NCBI GenBank assembly: GCA_946222285.1
Contig: CAMIIP010000004.1
Location: 1-64,000, forward strand
DNA from: an uncultured Rothia sp.
GTDB taxonomy: Bacteria > Actinomycetota > Actinomycetes > Actinomycetales > Micrococcaceae
Direction: 5' to 3'
Length of the DNA stretch: 64,000 nucleotides
Part shown: piece by piece, positions 8,084 through 17,265 of the stretch
Numbering within the stretch: position 1 is the stretch's first letter
Layout of the letters: each line of letters begins with the position of its first letter
Position numbers and translations under genes: made by a program
The notes under the pieces: model-generated
Databases searched by the model: none
Told to the model about the DNA's origin: nothing
What the model saw: only the letters and a program-made list of their open reading frames with translations

Positions 8084-9162
8084 TGCCTGCAACACAGACT
8101 CCACGCCTTGGTTCCCATGCCCAACCACCGCTCAATCCCGTTGAACAGGTTGCCCAGCTACGTGCCAAAGCACGACGCCGACCCCGCGCCGTCATCATCT
8201 CCCTCCTGCTGGTTCTGGTGGCAGTATTTTTTGCCCGCGTACTGCTGGGTAGCTATACTGTGACTCTGCCCGATTTCATCACTATTCTTCAGGGCGGAAA
8301 CATCGAAGGAGCCCGCGGCGCTCGCTTTATCGTGCTCTCGGATAAATTGCCGCGAGCCGTGCTAGGAACGCTTACTGGACTAGCCTTTGGCTGCGGCGGA
8401 GCGATTTTTCAACTTCTCTTACGCAACCCGCTGGCTTCTCCTGACATCATCGGCATCAGTTCGGGAGCCTCGCTGGGGGCTGTGCTCGGTATTGTTTTCT
8501 GGGGCGCTACCGGCTTTCAAATTTCTCTACTAGCCGTGACCTGCTCGCTCCTCATCGCCGTCGTCATTATGCTCCTATCGCTGGGCCAGGGCAGCGTGGG
8601 CAACCGCTTTATCCTCATGGGTATTGGTATCGCTGCGCTCGCCAGCGCTGTTGTCAATTATTTGCTGACCCGTATTGATATCAACTCAGCGCAGTCAGCA
8701 ATGGTGTGGATGACGGGATCGCTCTCGGTAGCTAACTGGGACCGAATTGGCATGATACTGATCGCCCTCTGCCTTCTCTTTCCGCTGGTGATGATTTTCC
8801 ATCGGAAACTTCATGTCATTGCGGTAGGGGAGGAGCTGGCGCAGAGCTTGGGGCTCAACGTTGCCCTGACTCGTTGGCTCTTTATCGTTCTCGGTGTTTT
8901 TCTTGCAGCGGTGGCCACGGCAGCCACCGGCCCTATTGCCTTTGTTGCCTTTGTATCGGGACCGATCGCGCGGCGTCTGCTCCGAGGACGTCACTGCCTC
9001 ACCGCCTCCGCATTAGTGGGTGCGATTATCGTGGTCTTCGCCGACTTTCTAGCGGCTAACTTTATCCCCGGCGGAGCTATGCCCGTTGGTGTTCTCACTG
9101 GCGCTTTTGGCGCACCCATTCTCATCTGGTTACTGGTTCAATCCCAGAAAGAAGGTCAGTAA
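8083..9162 (+). CDS. FecCD-family iron-siderophore permease 2
   Basis: This 359-aa permease partners the preceding one. A polar N-terminus of about 40 residues precedes nine to ten membrane segments. The family motif (FQLLLRNPLASPDIIG) and the coupling-loop motif TGPIAFVAFVSGPIARRL are visible. The ATG at 8083 overlaps the stop of permease 1; an open frame reaching back to 7819 is the out-of-frame shadow of that gene. The ATPase start follows its stop without a gap. Confidence 0.92.
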   Translation: MPATQTPRLGSHAQPPLNPVEQVAQLRAKARRRPRAVIISLLLVLVAVFFARVLLGSYTVTLPDFITILQGGNIEGARGARFIVLSDKLPRAVLGTLTGLAFGCGGAIFQLLLRNPLASPDIIGISSGASLGAVLGIVFWGATGFQISLLAVTCSLLIAVVIMLLSLGQGSVGNRFILMGIGIAALASAVVNYLLTRIDINSAQSAMVWMTGSLSVANWDRIGMILIALCLLFPLVMIFHRKLHVIAVGEELAQSLGLNVALTRWLFIVLGVFLAAVATAATGPIAFVAFVSGPIARRLLRGRHCLTASALVGAIIVVFADFLAANFIPGGAMPVGVLTGAFGAPILIWLLVQSQKEGQ

Positions 9163-10050
9163 ATGCCTACTGCTACCGCCCGCGAAATACGCATCGATCG
9201 CCTCAGCCTGGGATACGGGGCTAAGACCATAGTTGAAGATCTCTCGCTGAATATTCCCTCCGGTAAAATCACCGCCATCATTGGCCCCAACGGTTGCGGA
9301 AAATCAACGCTCCTGCGCGGAATTTCCCGTCTGCTCAAACCAACTTCCGGTGAGATTACTTTAGATGGCAAGAGCATTCATTCCTTCCCTGGCAAAGAGT
9401 TTGCTCGAATGGTGGGCTTGCTTCCGCAAAGCCCGATTGCCCCCGACGGCATCACCGTCGCTGATCTCGTTTCCCGCGGGCGCTACCCCTACCAGGGCAT
9501 GTTCAAACGCAACACGAGAGAAGACGATGAAGCGGTAGCCTGGGCACTAGAAGCCACTAACACCATGGTGCTGGCAGAACGTGCAGTCTCTGAACTCTCT
9601 GGTGGTCAGCGCCAGCGAGTCTGGATTGCCATGGCTCTCGCGCAGGAGACTGATATTCTTCTGCTCGATGAGCCCACCACCTACCTAGACCTTGCCCACC
9701 AGGTTGATTTGCTAGATTTGCTGGCTTCTCTCAACGAAGAACGCGGCACCACTATGGTCATGGTGCTTCACGAACTCAACCTGGCTGCACGGGTTGCCGA
9801 CTATCTCATTGCTATGAAAGATGGGGTCATTGCTTGCCAGGGCACTGCAGAGACCGTCATGACCAGTGAAAATCTGGAGAGAGTTTTTGGGCTCAAAGCC
9901 TCGGTGCACGACCCCGAGAACTCTGGTGTGCCCGTCGTCGTTCCTCATGCTCGTGTTGCTCAAGGCGGGTTTTCCAAGGAAAAAGCAGACGAGCAGGTAG
10001 CCGAAGCAGCAACCGATATTCCTGCCCGAAAGGAGAGCACCCATGAGTAA
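9163..10050 (+). CDS. FepC-type iron-siderophore ABC transporter ATPase
   Basis: This 295-aa ATPase has Walker A GPNGCGKST (41-49), the Q-loop LPQSP, signature LSGGQ (145-149), Walker B LLLDEP with D169-E170, and the H-loop LHELN typical of the FecE/FepC group. It powers ferric siderophore import through the two permeases. The C-terminal 40 residues are a polar extension absent from most family members. The gene starts directly behind permease 2 and overlaps the siderophore-interacting protein by eight bases. Confidence 0.93.
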   Translation: MPTATAREIRIDRLSLGYGAKTIVEDLSLNIPSGKITAIIGPNGCGKSTLLRGISRLLKPTSGEITLDGKSIHSFPGKEFARMVGLLPQSPIAPDGITVADLVSRGRYPYQGMFKRNTREDDEAVAWALEATNTMVLAERAVSELSGGQRQRVWIAMALAQETDILLLDEPTTYLDLAHQVDLLDLLASLNEERGTTMVMVLHELNLAARVADYLIAMKDGVIACQGTAETVMTSENLERVFGLKASVHDPENSGVPVVVPHARVAQGGFSKEKADEQVAEAATDIPARKESTHE

Positions 10051-11098
10051 GCAGCGTCCACTGAGAGAATCGAAGATCATGCAACTTGGGCTCTTTCCTG
10101 TAGAGGTAACGGCCGTCAAGCAACTGACCGAGCACTACGTGCGGGTCTCCCTCGCCGGACATTCGCTCCATCATGCCGCCGAAGAAATTTCCGATGGCAG
10201 CGGCGATGTGGTTGATGCCTATATCAAGTTGCTCATTCCCCCTGAAGGCGCGACGAAACCGGTAGATATTGTGCTGGATGAGAGTTGGAGGAAGGAATGG
10301 TTTGCCAAGCCCGCAGAAGAACGCGGCTGGATGCGAACCTATACGGTGCGAAACTCTCGCCTGGTTTCATCGCAGAAAATACGCGGTGAACTGGGGGAGT
10401 TTCGTCCCGCTACACAGGCTGATCTTTCGGTATTGAATCGGGAGATTCCTGCCGGTTTCGTGCCCGAAGTTGATATTGATTTTGTGCTTCATGCCGATGC
10501 ACAGGGTCTCATGGGACCCGGTGCCAACTGGGCTAACCGAGTGAAGGTTGGCGATGCAGTTTCTTTCCTCGCACCCATGCGCGGCAACAATCTCTGGAGC
10601 TCGTGGAACCCTGGGCGGGCTTCAAAAATCCTGGTGCTGGCAGATGAAACAGCGGTCCCTGCAGCTCTTTCTATTGTGCGCACGCTCGACCCACAAACTC
10701 GTGCAGATATTCTGCTGGAGGTTCCGGGACAGGGCGATGTTATGACTGCAGAGCAGGCAGATATTGAGGATGCCGCTGCCCAGCTCAGCGAGGTCAAGGT
10801 GCGTTGGTTACCGCGCGGCTGTAACGGCTCGTCGTCGGTGCGAGGTGAAGAACTGTATCGAGTACTTCGCGAAATTCTTGACGTTAAACTTAAGGTCAAC
10901 TACAAGGTCACTGAGCAGGTTTCCGCTGAGGAAATCGTGTGGGGGCTCGCCGAAGAAGACAGCGACTACTATGTTTTCATAGCCGGGGAGTCTGCAGTTA
11001 TTAAAACTTTGCGTCGTATCTGCGTGAACGATGCCGGCTTAGATAAAGGCAATATTTCCTTTATGGGCTATTGGAAGCGCGGGCGCGCTGAAAGCTAG
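10043..11098 (+). CDS. Siderophore-interacting protein (flavin ferric-siderophore reductase)
   Basis: This 351-aa protein matches the SIP/ViuB family. Its N-terminal flavin-binding barrel carries the RTYTVRN motif (FAD phosphate binding) and VDIDFVLH. The C-terminal half is a NAD(P)H-binding domain (LVLADETAVPAA). It would reduce Fe(III)-siderophore in the cytoplasm and release the iron. It is about 70 residues longer than the usual family length. It is the last gene of the operon and overlaps the ATPase gene by eight bases. Confidence 0.9.
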   Translation: MSKQRPLRESKIMQLGLFPVEVTAVKQLTEHYVRVSLAGHSLHHAAEEISDGSGDVVDAYIKLLIPPEGATKPVDIVLDESWRKEWFAKPAEERGWMRTYTVRNSRLVSSQKIRGELGEFRPATQADLSVLNREIPAGFVPEVDIDFVLHADAQGLMGPGANWANRVKVGDAVSFLAPMRGNNLWSSWNPGRASKILVLADETAVPAALSIVRTLDPQTRADILLEVPGQGDVMTAEQADIEDAAAQLSEVKVRWLPRGCNGSSSVRGEELYRVLREILDVKLKVNYKVTEQVSAEEIVWGLAEEDSDYYVFIAGESAVIKTLRRICVNDAGLDKGNISFMGYWKRGRAES

Positions 11099-11215
11099 CT
11101 CTCGTTTGCTCTGTTGTCTTATCTACCAGAGCGAGAAACATTACGTTGTGGGGTGCCTTTTCTGACCTTTTGATATGAAACGATAAGAAAAAGAGATTAG
11201 AAAGAGCAGAGCAGT

Positions 11216-12025
11216 ATGTCTATTTTGAAAAGCGATCTTTCCATTCGCTATGTTGCTATTGGAGATTCGTTTACCGAGGGTGTGGGAGATGCCGATGAAA
11301 ACCGCCCTAACGGCGTGCGTGGTTGGGCTGATCGAGTAGCAGAGCAGTTTATGCTGGCAGACCCCCAGGCTCTTTACGCGAACTTAGCTATTCGTGGCAG
11401 GCTTTTAGATCAGATTATCGATGAGCAGGTAGAGGCAGCGCTTGACCTTCAGCCTAATCTGATGAGTTTCTACGGCGGTGGTAACGATATTTTACGTCCC
11501 AACAGCAATATTGACCGTCTTTTAGAACGTAAGGGAAGGGCCTTTGCTGCTCTGCGCGATGCTGATATTGAGGTGTTTACCTTTACCGGCATGGATGTGC
11601 GTGACTTCAATGCCTTTAAATCCACTCGTCCTAAGACCGCTCTCTATAACGAACTTTTACGCGAGGTTGCCGAAGAAAACGGCGTGAAGATTATTGACTT
11701 TTGGCGGATGCGGGAGTTTGCTAATCCTCTCTATTTTGCTCCCGATCGCCTTCATCTGAATACGCGCGGGCATATTAAAATGGCGCGGCGTATTCTCGAT
11801 GTGCTCAGTGACTATTCCAGTCATGACTTCACCGATCGTCCCGCTACAGAGCCTTTGGAAATCTTGGGTGCCAGGCTCACTCGAATGCAGAAGATTCGGG
11901 ACGACGCGCGGTGGGCTCGTGAGTTTGTTGTGCCCTGGGTGGGGCGTAGGCTGCGGGGAACTAGTTCCGGCGACGGGCTTTCCCCTAAATACCCAGAACT
12001 CACTCGTTTTGAGGAAGAAGACTAA
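11216..12025 (+). CDS. SGNH/GDSL-family hydrolase
   Basis: This 269-aa protein shows the SGNH blocks: G16-D17-S18-F (nucleophile Ser18), a block III GGGND with N90, and a D177-R-L-H180 block V pair completing the catalytic triad. No signal peptide is seen, so it probably acts in the cytoplasm as an esterase or acyl hydrolase on an unknown substrate. It is flanked by intergenic regions on both sides and looks monocistronic. Confidence 0.88.
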   Translation: MSILKSDLSIRYVAIGDSFTEGVGDADENRPNGVRGWADRVAEQFMLADPQALYANLAIRGRLLDQIIDEQVEAALDLQPNLMSFYGGGNDILRPNSNIDRLLERKGRAFAALRDADIEVFTFTGMDVRDFNAFKSTRPKTALYNELLREVAEENGVKIIDFWRMREFANPLYFAPDRLHLNTRGHIKMARRILDVLSDYSSHDFTDRPATEPLEILGARLTRMQKIRDDARWAREFVVPWVGRRLRGTSSGDGLSPKYPELTRFEEED

Positions 12026-12573
12026 AAATTCTTTAAGGGCGAACAAGCTCGCCGCGGAATAAAGCTGATTTTTAAAACTTAAGCTGTTAAAGTCACACGC
12101 TAAATTCCAGCCGTGTAATTTACCGGCCTCACCGCCGGGCATCGTCGAAAATAAAAGTGTTAAGCACCTCTTAAAGCCTGCAAAATCAAGGAAAACCCAA
12201 GAAATCTGGTAAGCTTGGGGGCGGTATTGCGTTTTGCATACTTTGGAGCGATGAGGTCTGCCATCGGTAGTTTCTCTAGGAACCGCCGCGGTAAAACCTT
12301 ATTAATCGTCTCTTTAGGTTGCAAGAAGACCTGTATTTACCTAGTATTTAAGGCTGTCGCATTGGTGGCAACACCTCTCGACACCTTGAATTATTCACCG
12401 TTATCCCGCGGGCAGGGATTTAGCTTGTTTTCTCACTCAAGTTGAGTCTCAACACTCTAGCCCGGAGAATAACCCGGTGCTCTACCTTGGTGACGGGACG
12501 CAAGCCGCTTGTGAAAGAACAAGTGTGCACCCACCGCGCACCGTCATTTCGTCAACAAATGGAGGAGAAAACT
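12026..12573 (+). other. 548-base intergenic region upstream of the ribosomal cassette
   Basis: No gene is supported here. A 5' extension of the L28 frame to 12442 lacks a ribosome-binding site, and a 76-codon frame at 12215-12445 looks random. I searched by eye for a Zur box and found none. The region presumably holds the rpmB promoter and leader. Confidence 0.4.
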
Positions 12574-12810
12574 ATGGCAGCAGTCTGCCAGGTGACCGGA
12601 GCTGTTCCCGGCTTTGGACACAGCATTTCCCACTCGCATCGCCGCAACAAGCGTCGATTCGACCCAAACATCCAGAAGAAGCGCTACTGGGTTCCCTCAC
12701 TGCGCCGCTCTGTAACCCTCAACGTATCAGCAAAGGGCATCAAGGTTATTGATGCTCGTGGCATCGACGCTGTAATTGCAGACATCATCGCACGCGGGGA
12801 GAAGATCTAA
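12574..12810 (+). CDS. rpmB: 50S ribosomal protein L28
   Basis: This 78-aa protein matches bacterial L28 (start MAAVCQVTG, then NKRRFDPN and RYWVPSLRR). It has a single cysteine, so it is the zinc-free form without CxxC pairs. The ATG is preceded by GGAGGAGA. It begins the rpmB-rpmG-rpsN cassette, with rpmG only two bases downstream. Confidence 0.97.
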   Translation: MAAVCQVTGAVPGFGHSISHSHRRNKRRFDPNIQKKRYWVPSLRRSVTLNVSAKGIKVIDARGIDAVIADIIARGEKI

Positions 12811-12812
12811 TC

Positions 12813-12983
12813 ATGGCTTCAAAAACCAAGGACGTTCGTCCGATTATCAAGCTTAAGTCCACTGCGGGTACCGGTTACACCTATGTAACCTGTAAAAACC
12901 GCCGTAACAACCCTGATCGTATGACTCTCAAGAAGTATGATCCCGTTGTTCGTCAGCACGTAGAATTCCGAGAGGAGCGATAA
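12813..12983 (+). CDS. rpmG: 50S ribosomal protein L33
   Basis: This 56-aa protein has the L33 features GYTYVTCKNRRNNP and LKKYDPVVRQHV. It has one cysteine only, so it is the zinc-independent version. It starts two bases after rpmB and is followed three bases later by rpsN. Confidence 0.96.
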   Translation: MASKTKDVRPIIKLKSTAGTGYTYVTCKNRRNNPDRMTLKKYDPVVRQHVEFREER

Positions 12984-12986
12984 GTC

Positions 12987-13292
12987 ATGGCTAAGAAGTC
13001 AAAGATCGCTCGTAACGAGCAGCGCAAAGAAATCGTTGCACGCTACGCAGAAAAGCGCCTTGCGCTCAAAAAGACCCTAGTAGACGAAAACGCTTCTCCC
13101 GAAGAGCGCGAGGCAGCACGCCTCGGCCTGCAGAAGCTTCCTCGTAATGCTTCTCCCATTCGCGTTCGCAACCGTGACCAGATTGATGGTCGCCCTCGTG
13201 GTACCTTCCAGAAGTTTGGTATCTCACGCGTACGTTTCCGTCAGATGGCACACCGTGGCGAATTGCCCGGTATTACCAAATCAAGCTGGTAA
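12987..13292 (+). CDS. rpsN: 30S ribosomal protein S14, long zinc-free form
   Basis: This 101-aa protein is the long S14 form (about 100 residues rather than the 61-residue zinc-binding form) and contains no CxxC. Conserved RPRGTFQKFGISR and the C-terminal GELPGITKSSW are present. In several actinobacteria the L28-L33-S14 zinc-free set is repressed by Zur; no Zur site was recognised here, so constitutive expression is equally possible. Confidence 0.97.
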   Translation: MAKKSKIARNEQRKEIVARYAEKRLALKKTLVDENASPEEREAARLGLQKLPRNASPIRVRNRDQIDGRPRGTFQKFGISRVRFRQMAHRGELPGITKSSW

Positions 13293-13366
13293 GGTTTGCC
13301 TAGAACGGTTAGCCTAATCAAGTGGCTAATCGCCTAGAAAAACATTAAGTCTCAGGAGGGCATTTC

Positions 13367-13654
13367 ATGGCTAAGAACCGTAGCGAACTCGTTGCAGAAG
13401 TTGCAGAAAAAGCTGGCACCAGCCAGGCAGCAGTGAACGGTGTTCTTGACGCACTGTTCCAGGTTTTCGAATCATCCGTTGCTAACGGTGAAAAGATTAC
13501 CATTCCCGGTTGGATGGCAGTGGAGCGTACCGATCGTGCAGCACGTACCGGTCGCAACCCTCAGACTGGTGAAACCATTCAGATTCCGGCAGGTCACGGC
13601 GTTAAGCTCACCGCTGGTTCCAAGCTGAAGGCAGCAGTCTCCAACAAGAAGTAA
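13367..13654 (+). CDS. hup: HU-family DNA-binding protein
   Basis: This 95-aa histone-like protein carries the HU signature in the DNA-binding arms (GRNPQTGETIQIPAGHGVK) and a normal-length body without the long Lys/Ala tail of mycobacterial HupB. It bends and compacts DNA as a dimer. AGGAGGG lies just upstream of the ATG. Upstream, TTAGCC and GGCTAA form a small inverted repeat (13309-13334). A strong terminator follows. Confidence 0.95.
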   Translation: MAKNRSELVAEVAEKAGTSQAAVNGVLDALFQVFESSVANGEKITIPGWMAVERTDRAARTGRNPQTGETIQIPAGHGVKLTAGSKLKAAVSNKK

Positions 13655-13690
13655 TTTTCTTGTCAAAGACTTCTCAGTACCACTGAGATC

Positions 13691-13723
13691 AAGGGAGTCA
13701 CCGTTTCGGTGGCTCCCTTTTTC
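13691..13723 (+). terminator. Rho-independent terminator of the HU gene
   Basis: GGGAGTCACCG (13693-13703) pairs with CGGTGGCTCCC (13707-13717) with one G-U pair, followed by five T. Confidence 0.92.
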
Positions 13724-13830
13724 GTGCGTTCGACACAGTTCTCGATTAGAATTTAAGGGGCTTGAAGCAGCGTAGTAGAACAGCGCATTCACCGAAGATC
13801 ACACAGCGAAGGTAAAGGAGGATATTGCGT

Positions 13831-14475
13831 ATGCGAACTAACGCATCTTCTCCTGCCCTCTCTCGCGCAGATCGTCTGATTCGTGGGTGGATTGTAGCTG
13901 CCGGAGCTAACCTGCTTGGTGTTGCCTCGCACGGGCTAGCGGGAGGGAACCTGCCTCATCCTCTGCTCTGGTTACTGTGCACGGCAATTTCTGCCGTGAT
14001 TTGTGTAGGTCTTGCCGGACGCCGTTTATCTCGATTAAATATGATGGTTTCGGTTCTTCTTGCCCAAGGACTATTGCACTTTCTTTATATGAATAGTTCT
14101 CCCAGTGCACAGGTACCCTCGGGGTATCCACCTGGAATCCATGCTCACGACATTCACACCCAGCAAATTCATACCACCGCAATTCACTCACAGTTTGCCC
14201 ATCACCATGAAACCTTGACTCTTTCCATGGTCTGCCTACATCTGTTAGCAGCTACGCTGACCTACATTATTTTGCGCTGGGGAGAGACGCTCAGCGAGAG
14301 AATTGTTAAAGGTGTCGTGCATGAAATCCAAACCTGGTTTGTGTTTCCGATTCTGCCCATCATTCCCAGAACCTCACTGAACCAGTCGAATAATAATCCA
14401 GGTTTTTCTCTGATTCAGAGAGTCCTTGCCGAGGTCCGCTTAGAGCGCGGACCTCCACAAAATATTGCTCCCTAA
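13831..14475 (+). CDS. Membrane protein with histidine-rich loop, copper cluster
   Basis: This 214-aa protein has about four membrane segments. The loop after the third segment carries eight histidines in 23 residues (104, 106, 109, 114, 119, 124-126), well suited to binding copper. It opens a cluster with CopC, PCuAC, DyP and CopD-CtaG genes, so a role in extracytoplasmic copper capture is likely. No named family was recognised. The ATG at 13831 sits nine bases after AAAGGAGG; a TTG at 13825 is too close to that site. Confidence 0.75.
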   Translation: MRTNASSPALSRADRLIRGWIVAAGANLLGVASHGLAGGNLPHPLLWLLCTAISAVICVGLAGRRLSRLNMMVSVLLAQGLLHFLYMNSSPSAQVPSGYPPGIHAHDIHTQQIHTTAIHSQFAHHHETLTLSMVCLHLLAATLTYIILRWGETLSERIVKGVVHEIQTWFVFPILPIIPRTSLNQSNNNPGFSLIQRVLAEVRLERGPPQNIAP

Positions 14476-14509
14476 AATCAGCAATATTTCACCTATTTCA
14501 AGGACACTT

Positions 14510-15091
14510 ATGAACGTGCACAAAAGTGCAACTAAACTTTCCACTGTCCTGCGACTTGCCGCGGCGTCGTCGCTGGCAGTACTTGGTCTGGGGCTCATGA
14601 GCCCCGCTCAGGCGCACGATGAGCTAATATCGACTAACCCGGAACAGGGTACCTCTCTAGTCCAGGCTCCTCAAAAACTTGAACTAACCTACAGCGGAGA
14701 ACTTACCGATGTGGAAGGCTCAACCCAGATTCGCGTGACCGACTCGGCAGGAAGCGAAATAAGTAGCGGCGACCCTAAAGTCAAGGGAAAAACTGTTACC
14801 CAGAAAATTGCTGGACACGGAGCTGAGAACGAAACCTATTCCGTAGCCTGGCGTGTGGTTTCTTCCGACGGTCACCCCATCCAGGGTAGCTATAAATTCA
14901 CCGTAGGCGAGGGTAAAGAAGCAGTCTCTTCTACCTCCTCAGTGACTGAAACCAGCGCATCAGAAGATACCGGCGCTGAGACTACCGAAAGCAACACCGG
15001 GCTCAAAATTGGCGTTTTCGTTCTCATTGCCATCGCTATCATCGGCGCTATCGTCGCAGTTATTGCCAAGACTCGCCGTACCCAACGATAA
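14510..15091 (+). CDS. CopC/YcnJ-type copper-binding protein, membrane-anchored
   Basis: This 193-aa protein has a signal peptide cleaved at about AQA-HDEL, leaving the copper-ligand histidine at the mature N-terminus as in CopC. An immunoglobulin-like CopC domain follows, with the second conserved histidine in SSDGHPIQGSYKFTV. A Ser/Thr/Glu-rich linker and a C-terminal membrane segment (about 165-187) anchor it outside the membrane. It would pass copper to the CopD partner encoded three genes downstream. The ATG at 14510 is chosen over an in-frame TTG at 14465. Confidence 0.9.
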   Translation: MNVHKSATKLSTVLRLAAASSLAVLGLGLMSPAQAHDELISTNPEQGTSLVQAPQKLELTYSGELTDVEGSTQIRVTDSAGSEISSGDPKVKGKTVTQKIAGHGAENETYSVAWRVVSSDGHPIQGSYKFTVGEGKEAVSSTSSVTETSASEDTGAETTESNTGLKIGVFVLIAIAIIGAIVAVIAKTRRTQR

Positions 15092-15119
15092 ATACTTCAC
15101 ATTATTTCAAGGATTTTCA

Positions 15120-15782
15120 ATGTTTAACTTCAAAAAAGCAGTAGCTCCCCCCACTTCTATCCTGGCTTTGAGCCTTCTTGTTCTTACCGGTTGTTCCACC
15201 GACAACAACGCAGCAAGCGAGAGCTCGCCCTCGGTCTCTTCAGCAACTAGCTCATCCGCTGCAAGCTCCTCCACAGAGAATCAAAAACTAAGCTTCCAGC
15301 AGACCTGGGTCAAAGCAGGTAACGGTGAGATGACGGCAGCATTCGGCGAAGTCACTAATAAGAGCAAGGAAGCTATCAAAATTGTCAGCGCAGAATCCAA
15401 CGTTACTGACACAGTAGAGCTACACGCCACCGAGCTTGATCCCGCTACGGGAACCAGCAGCATGAAGCAGACCGACTCGTTCACCATTAAACCGGGCGAA
15501 ACCTTCAAGCTCGAACCCGGCGGAAACCATATTATGTTCATGAACATGAAGTGCTCTATTCCCGCCGGAAATACCGTGAGCGTCACCCTCAAAGACGATC
15601 AAGGCAATTCCTACAACTTTGAGGGGAAGGCCCGCGATTACTCCGGTGCCAAGGAAGAATACGCACCCGGTAAAGAATCCTCCGCAGCCTCAGAAGAGCA
15701 CAAAGACATGGATCATTCCAAGCACGGTTCCTCTGAATCTGCAGAAGCAGAAGCAACGACAATGCCGGTTTGTGCCCAGTAA
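15120..15782 (+). CDS. PCuAC-family copper chaperone lipoprotein
   Basis: This 220-aa lipoprotein (lipobox LTGC) has a Ser/Ala linker and a PCu(A)C domain. The copper ligands of the family pattern H-x(n)-M-x(n)-H-x-M are visible as VELHATEL, SSMKQ and NHIMFMNM. A His/Met-containing C-terminal tail (HKDMDHSKHG) may add binding sites. Homologues deliver Cu(I) to the CuA site of cytochrome oxidase, in Streptomyces together with a DyP peroxidase. The ATG at 15120 begins the signal peptide, and the longer frame overlaps the CopC gene. Confidence 0.92.
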   Translation: MFNFKKAVAPPTSILALSLLVLTGCSTDNNAASESSPSVSSATSSSAASSSTENQKLSFQQTWVKAGNGEMTAAFGEVTNKSKEAIKIVSAESNVTDTVELHATELDPATGTSSMKQTDSFTIKPGETFKLEPGGNHIMFMNMKCSIPAGNTVSVTLKDDQGNSYNFEGKARDYSGAKEEYAPGKESSAASEEHKDMDHSKHGSSESAEAEATTMPVCAQ

Positions 15783-15851
15783 CTTTTGGTGAATTATCAA
15801 CTGTTACCGAAGCACTGTACCAACCGTATAAGGCTAGAACGTGAGTAAATT

Positions 15852-17189
15852 GTGAGTACTTCTGAGCAGACATTTCACAGTCAGGAACAACCCAAGAACA
15901 CCGAAGAAAGATCTATCCCCACCGAACCAAGCAAGTCCAAGGGGAACGGAGCGACTCGTCGAGCCGTCGTCGCCGGTACCATCGGAGTCGGAGTGGGAAT
16001 TGCCGCTACCCTGGGCACCCAGGCTGTAGCTAAAGGTCTACAGACTGACGGCACTTCGCAAGAAGCCCAACCGGTACTGGTTGGGGAAAAAGTGCCTTTC
16101 TTTGGTGAACGACAGGCCGGTATTGACACACCGGCTCCTGCCTACGCCGCCTTCATCGCCCTTGACCTCAACGAAACGGTCACACGCGATGGGCTGGAAC
16201 GTCTGCTCAGAATACTCACCGACGACGCCGCCAAGCTGACAGAGGGACAAGCTCCGGTAGTTGACCAAGAACCCGAATTGGCCACTGTTGCTGCTGCACT
16301 GACCGTAACTCTGGGCTTTGGCGAACGCATCTTCGATATCGCCGGAGCCGCAAAACCCTCCTGGCTTAAACCTCTCCCGGCTTTCAAAAAAATCGATCGC
16401 CTCCAAGAACAGTGGAACGACGGCGACCTGCTCATTCAGCTTTGTACCGAAGACCGCACCACCTTAGCTCACGCTCAGCGTATGTTGCTCAAAGATGCGC
16501 GTTCTTTTGGGCGGATCCGCTGGATACAAGAAGGATTCCGGCGTGCTTATGGATCAAAGACCCCCGGACAAACCATGCGTAATCTTTTTGGGCAGGTGGA
16601 TGGAACCGTCAACCCCAATATCGAAAAGGGCACCATGGACGATTACGTGTGGGGCGAATTCGATAGTCTGCAGCCTTGGGAGAGCGGCGGAACCTCCCTT
16701 GTCTTACGTAGAATCCACATGAACCTTGATACCTGGGACCAAGCAGATCGCCCTGCCCGTGAAGACGCTATCGGGCGCAAACTCAGCAACGGGGCACCTC
16801 TAACCGGTACTGAAGAACACGATATTGCCGACCTCTCGGCAACCAACGACCTAGGCTTCAATGTAATCGCCCCCTACGCTCACATTCGCAGGGCAAACGC
16901 GCAGAAACCCGAAGAACACATTTTACGGCGGGGCTATAATTACGATATGCCGGTTTTTGATGCCTCGGGCTTTTCTGAACACGGGCAAGCCGACGGGGGC
17001 ATCTCCAACACCGGGCTCATCTTCGCCTCCTACCAGGCAGATCCAGTCAAACAGTTCGTACCCATCCAAAAACGGCTTGCCGAACTAGATATGCTCAACA
17101 CCTGGACGGTGCCCATCGGCTCAGCAGTATTCGCTATCCCCGGCGGTTGCCAACCAGGAGGGTTCATCGGGGAGAAACTCTTTACCTAA
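15852..17189 (+). CDS. DyP-type haem peroxidase, Tat-exported
   Basis: This 445-aa protein has a long N-region with twin arginines R36-R37 and a hydrophobic stretch, a Tat signal, which suits export of a folded haem enzyme. The DyP hallmark GQVDG (247-251) and the proximal haem ligand in HIRRAN (H344, R346) are present. It oxidises substrates with hydrogen peroxide outside the cell. Its place between a PCuAC chaperone and CopD matches the known copper/DyP gene association in actinobacteria. The start is GTG with a weak ribosome-binding site. Confidence 0.93.
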   Translation: MSTSEQTFHSQEQPKNTEERSIPTEPSKSKGNGATRRAVVAGTIGVGVGIAATLGTQAVAKGLQTDGTSQEAQPVLVGEKVPFFGERQAGIDTPAPAYAAFIALDLNETVTRDGLERLLRILTDDAAKLTEGQAPVVDQEPELATVAAALTVTLGFGERIFDIAGAAKPSWLKPLPAFKKIDRLQEQWNDGDLLIQLCTEDRTTLAHAQRMLLKDARSFGRIRWIQEGFRRAYGSKTPGQTMRNLFGQVDGTVNPNIEKGTMDDYVWGEFDSLQPWESGGTSLVLRRIHMNLDTWDQADRPAREDAIGRKLSNGAPLTGTEEHDIADLSATNDLGFNVIAPYAHIRRANAQKPEEHILRRGYNYDMPVFDASGFSEHGQADGGISNTGLIFASYQADPVKQFVPIQKRLAELDMLNTWTVPIGSAVFAIPGGCQPGGFIGEKLFT

Positions 17190-17265
17190 TTGTTCTCGCA
17201 CAAGACTGTTTTCACACAGCAGATCAGCCCCTCACACTAACCGCGGTTAACGCATCAGGAAGACT

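Noticed and set aside
12026..12573. Zur box upstream of rpmB
   Set aside because: No TGAAAATGATTTTCA-like palindrome was seen by eye.
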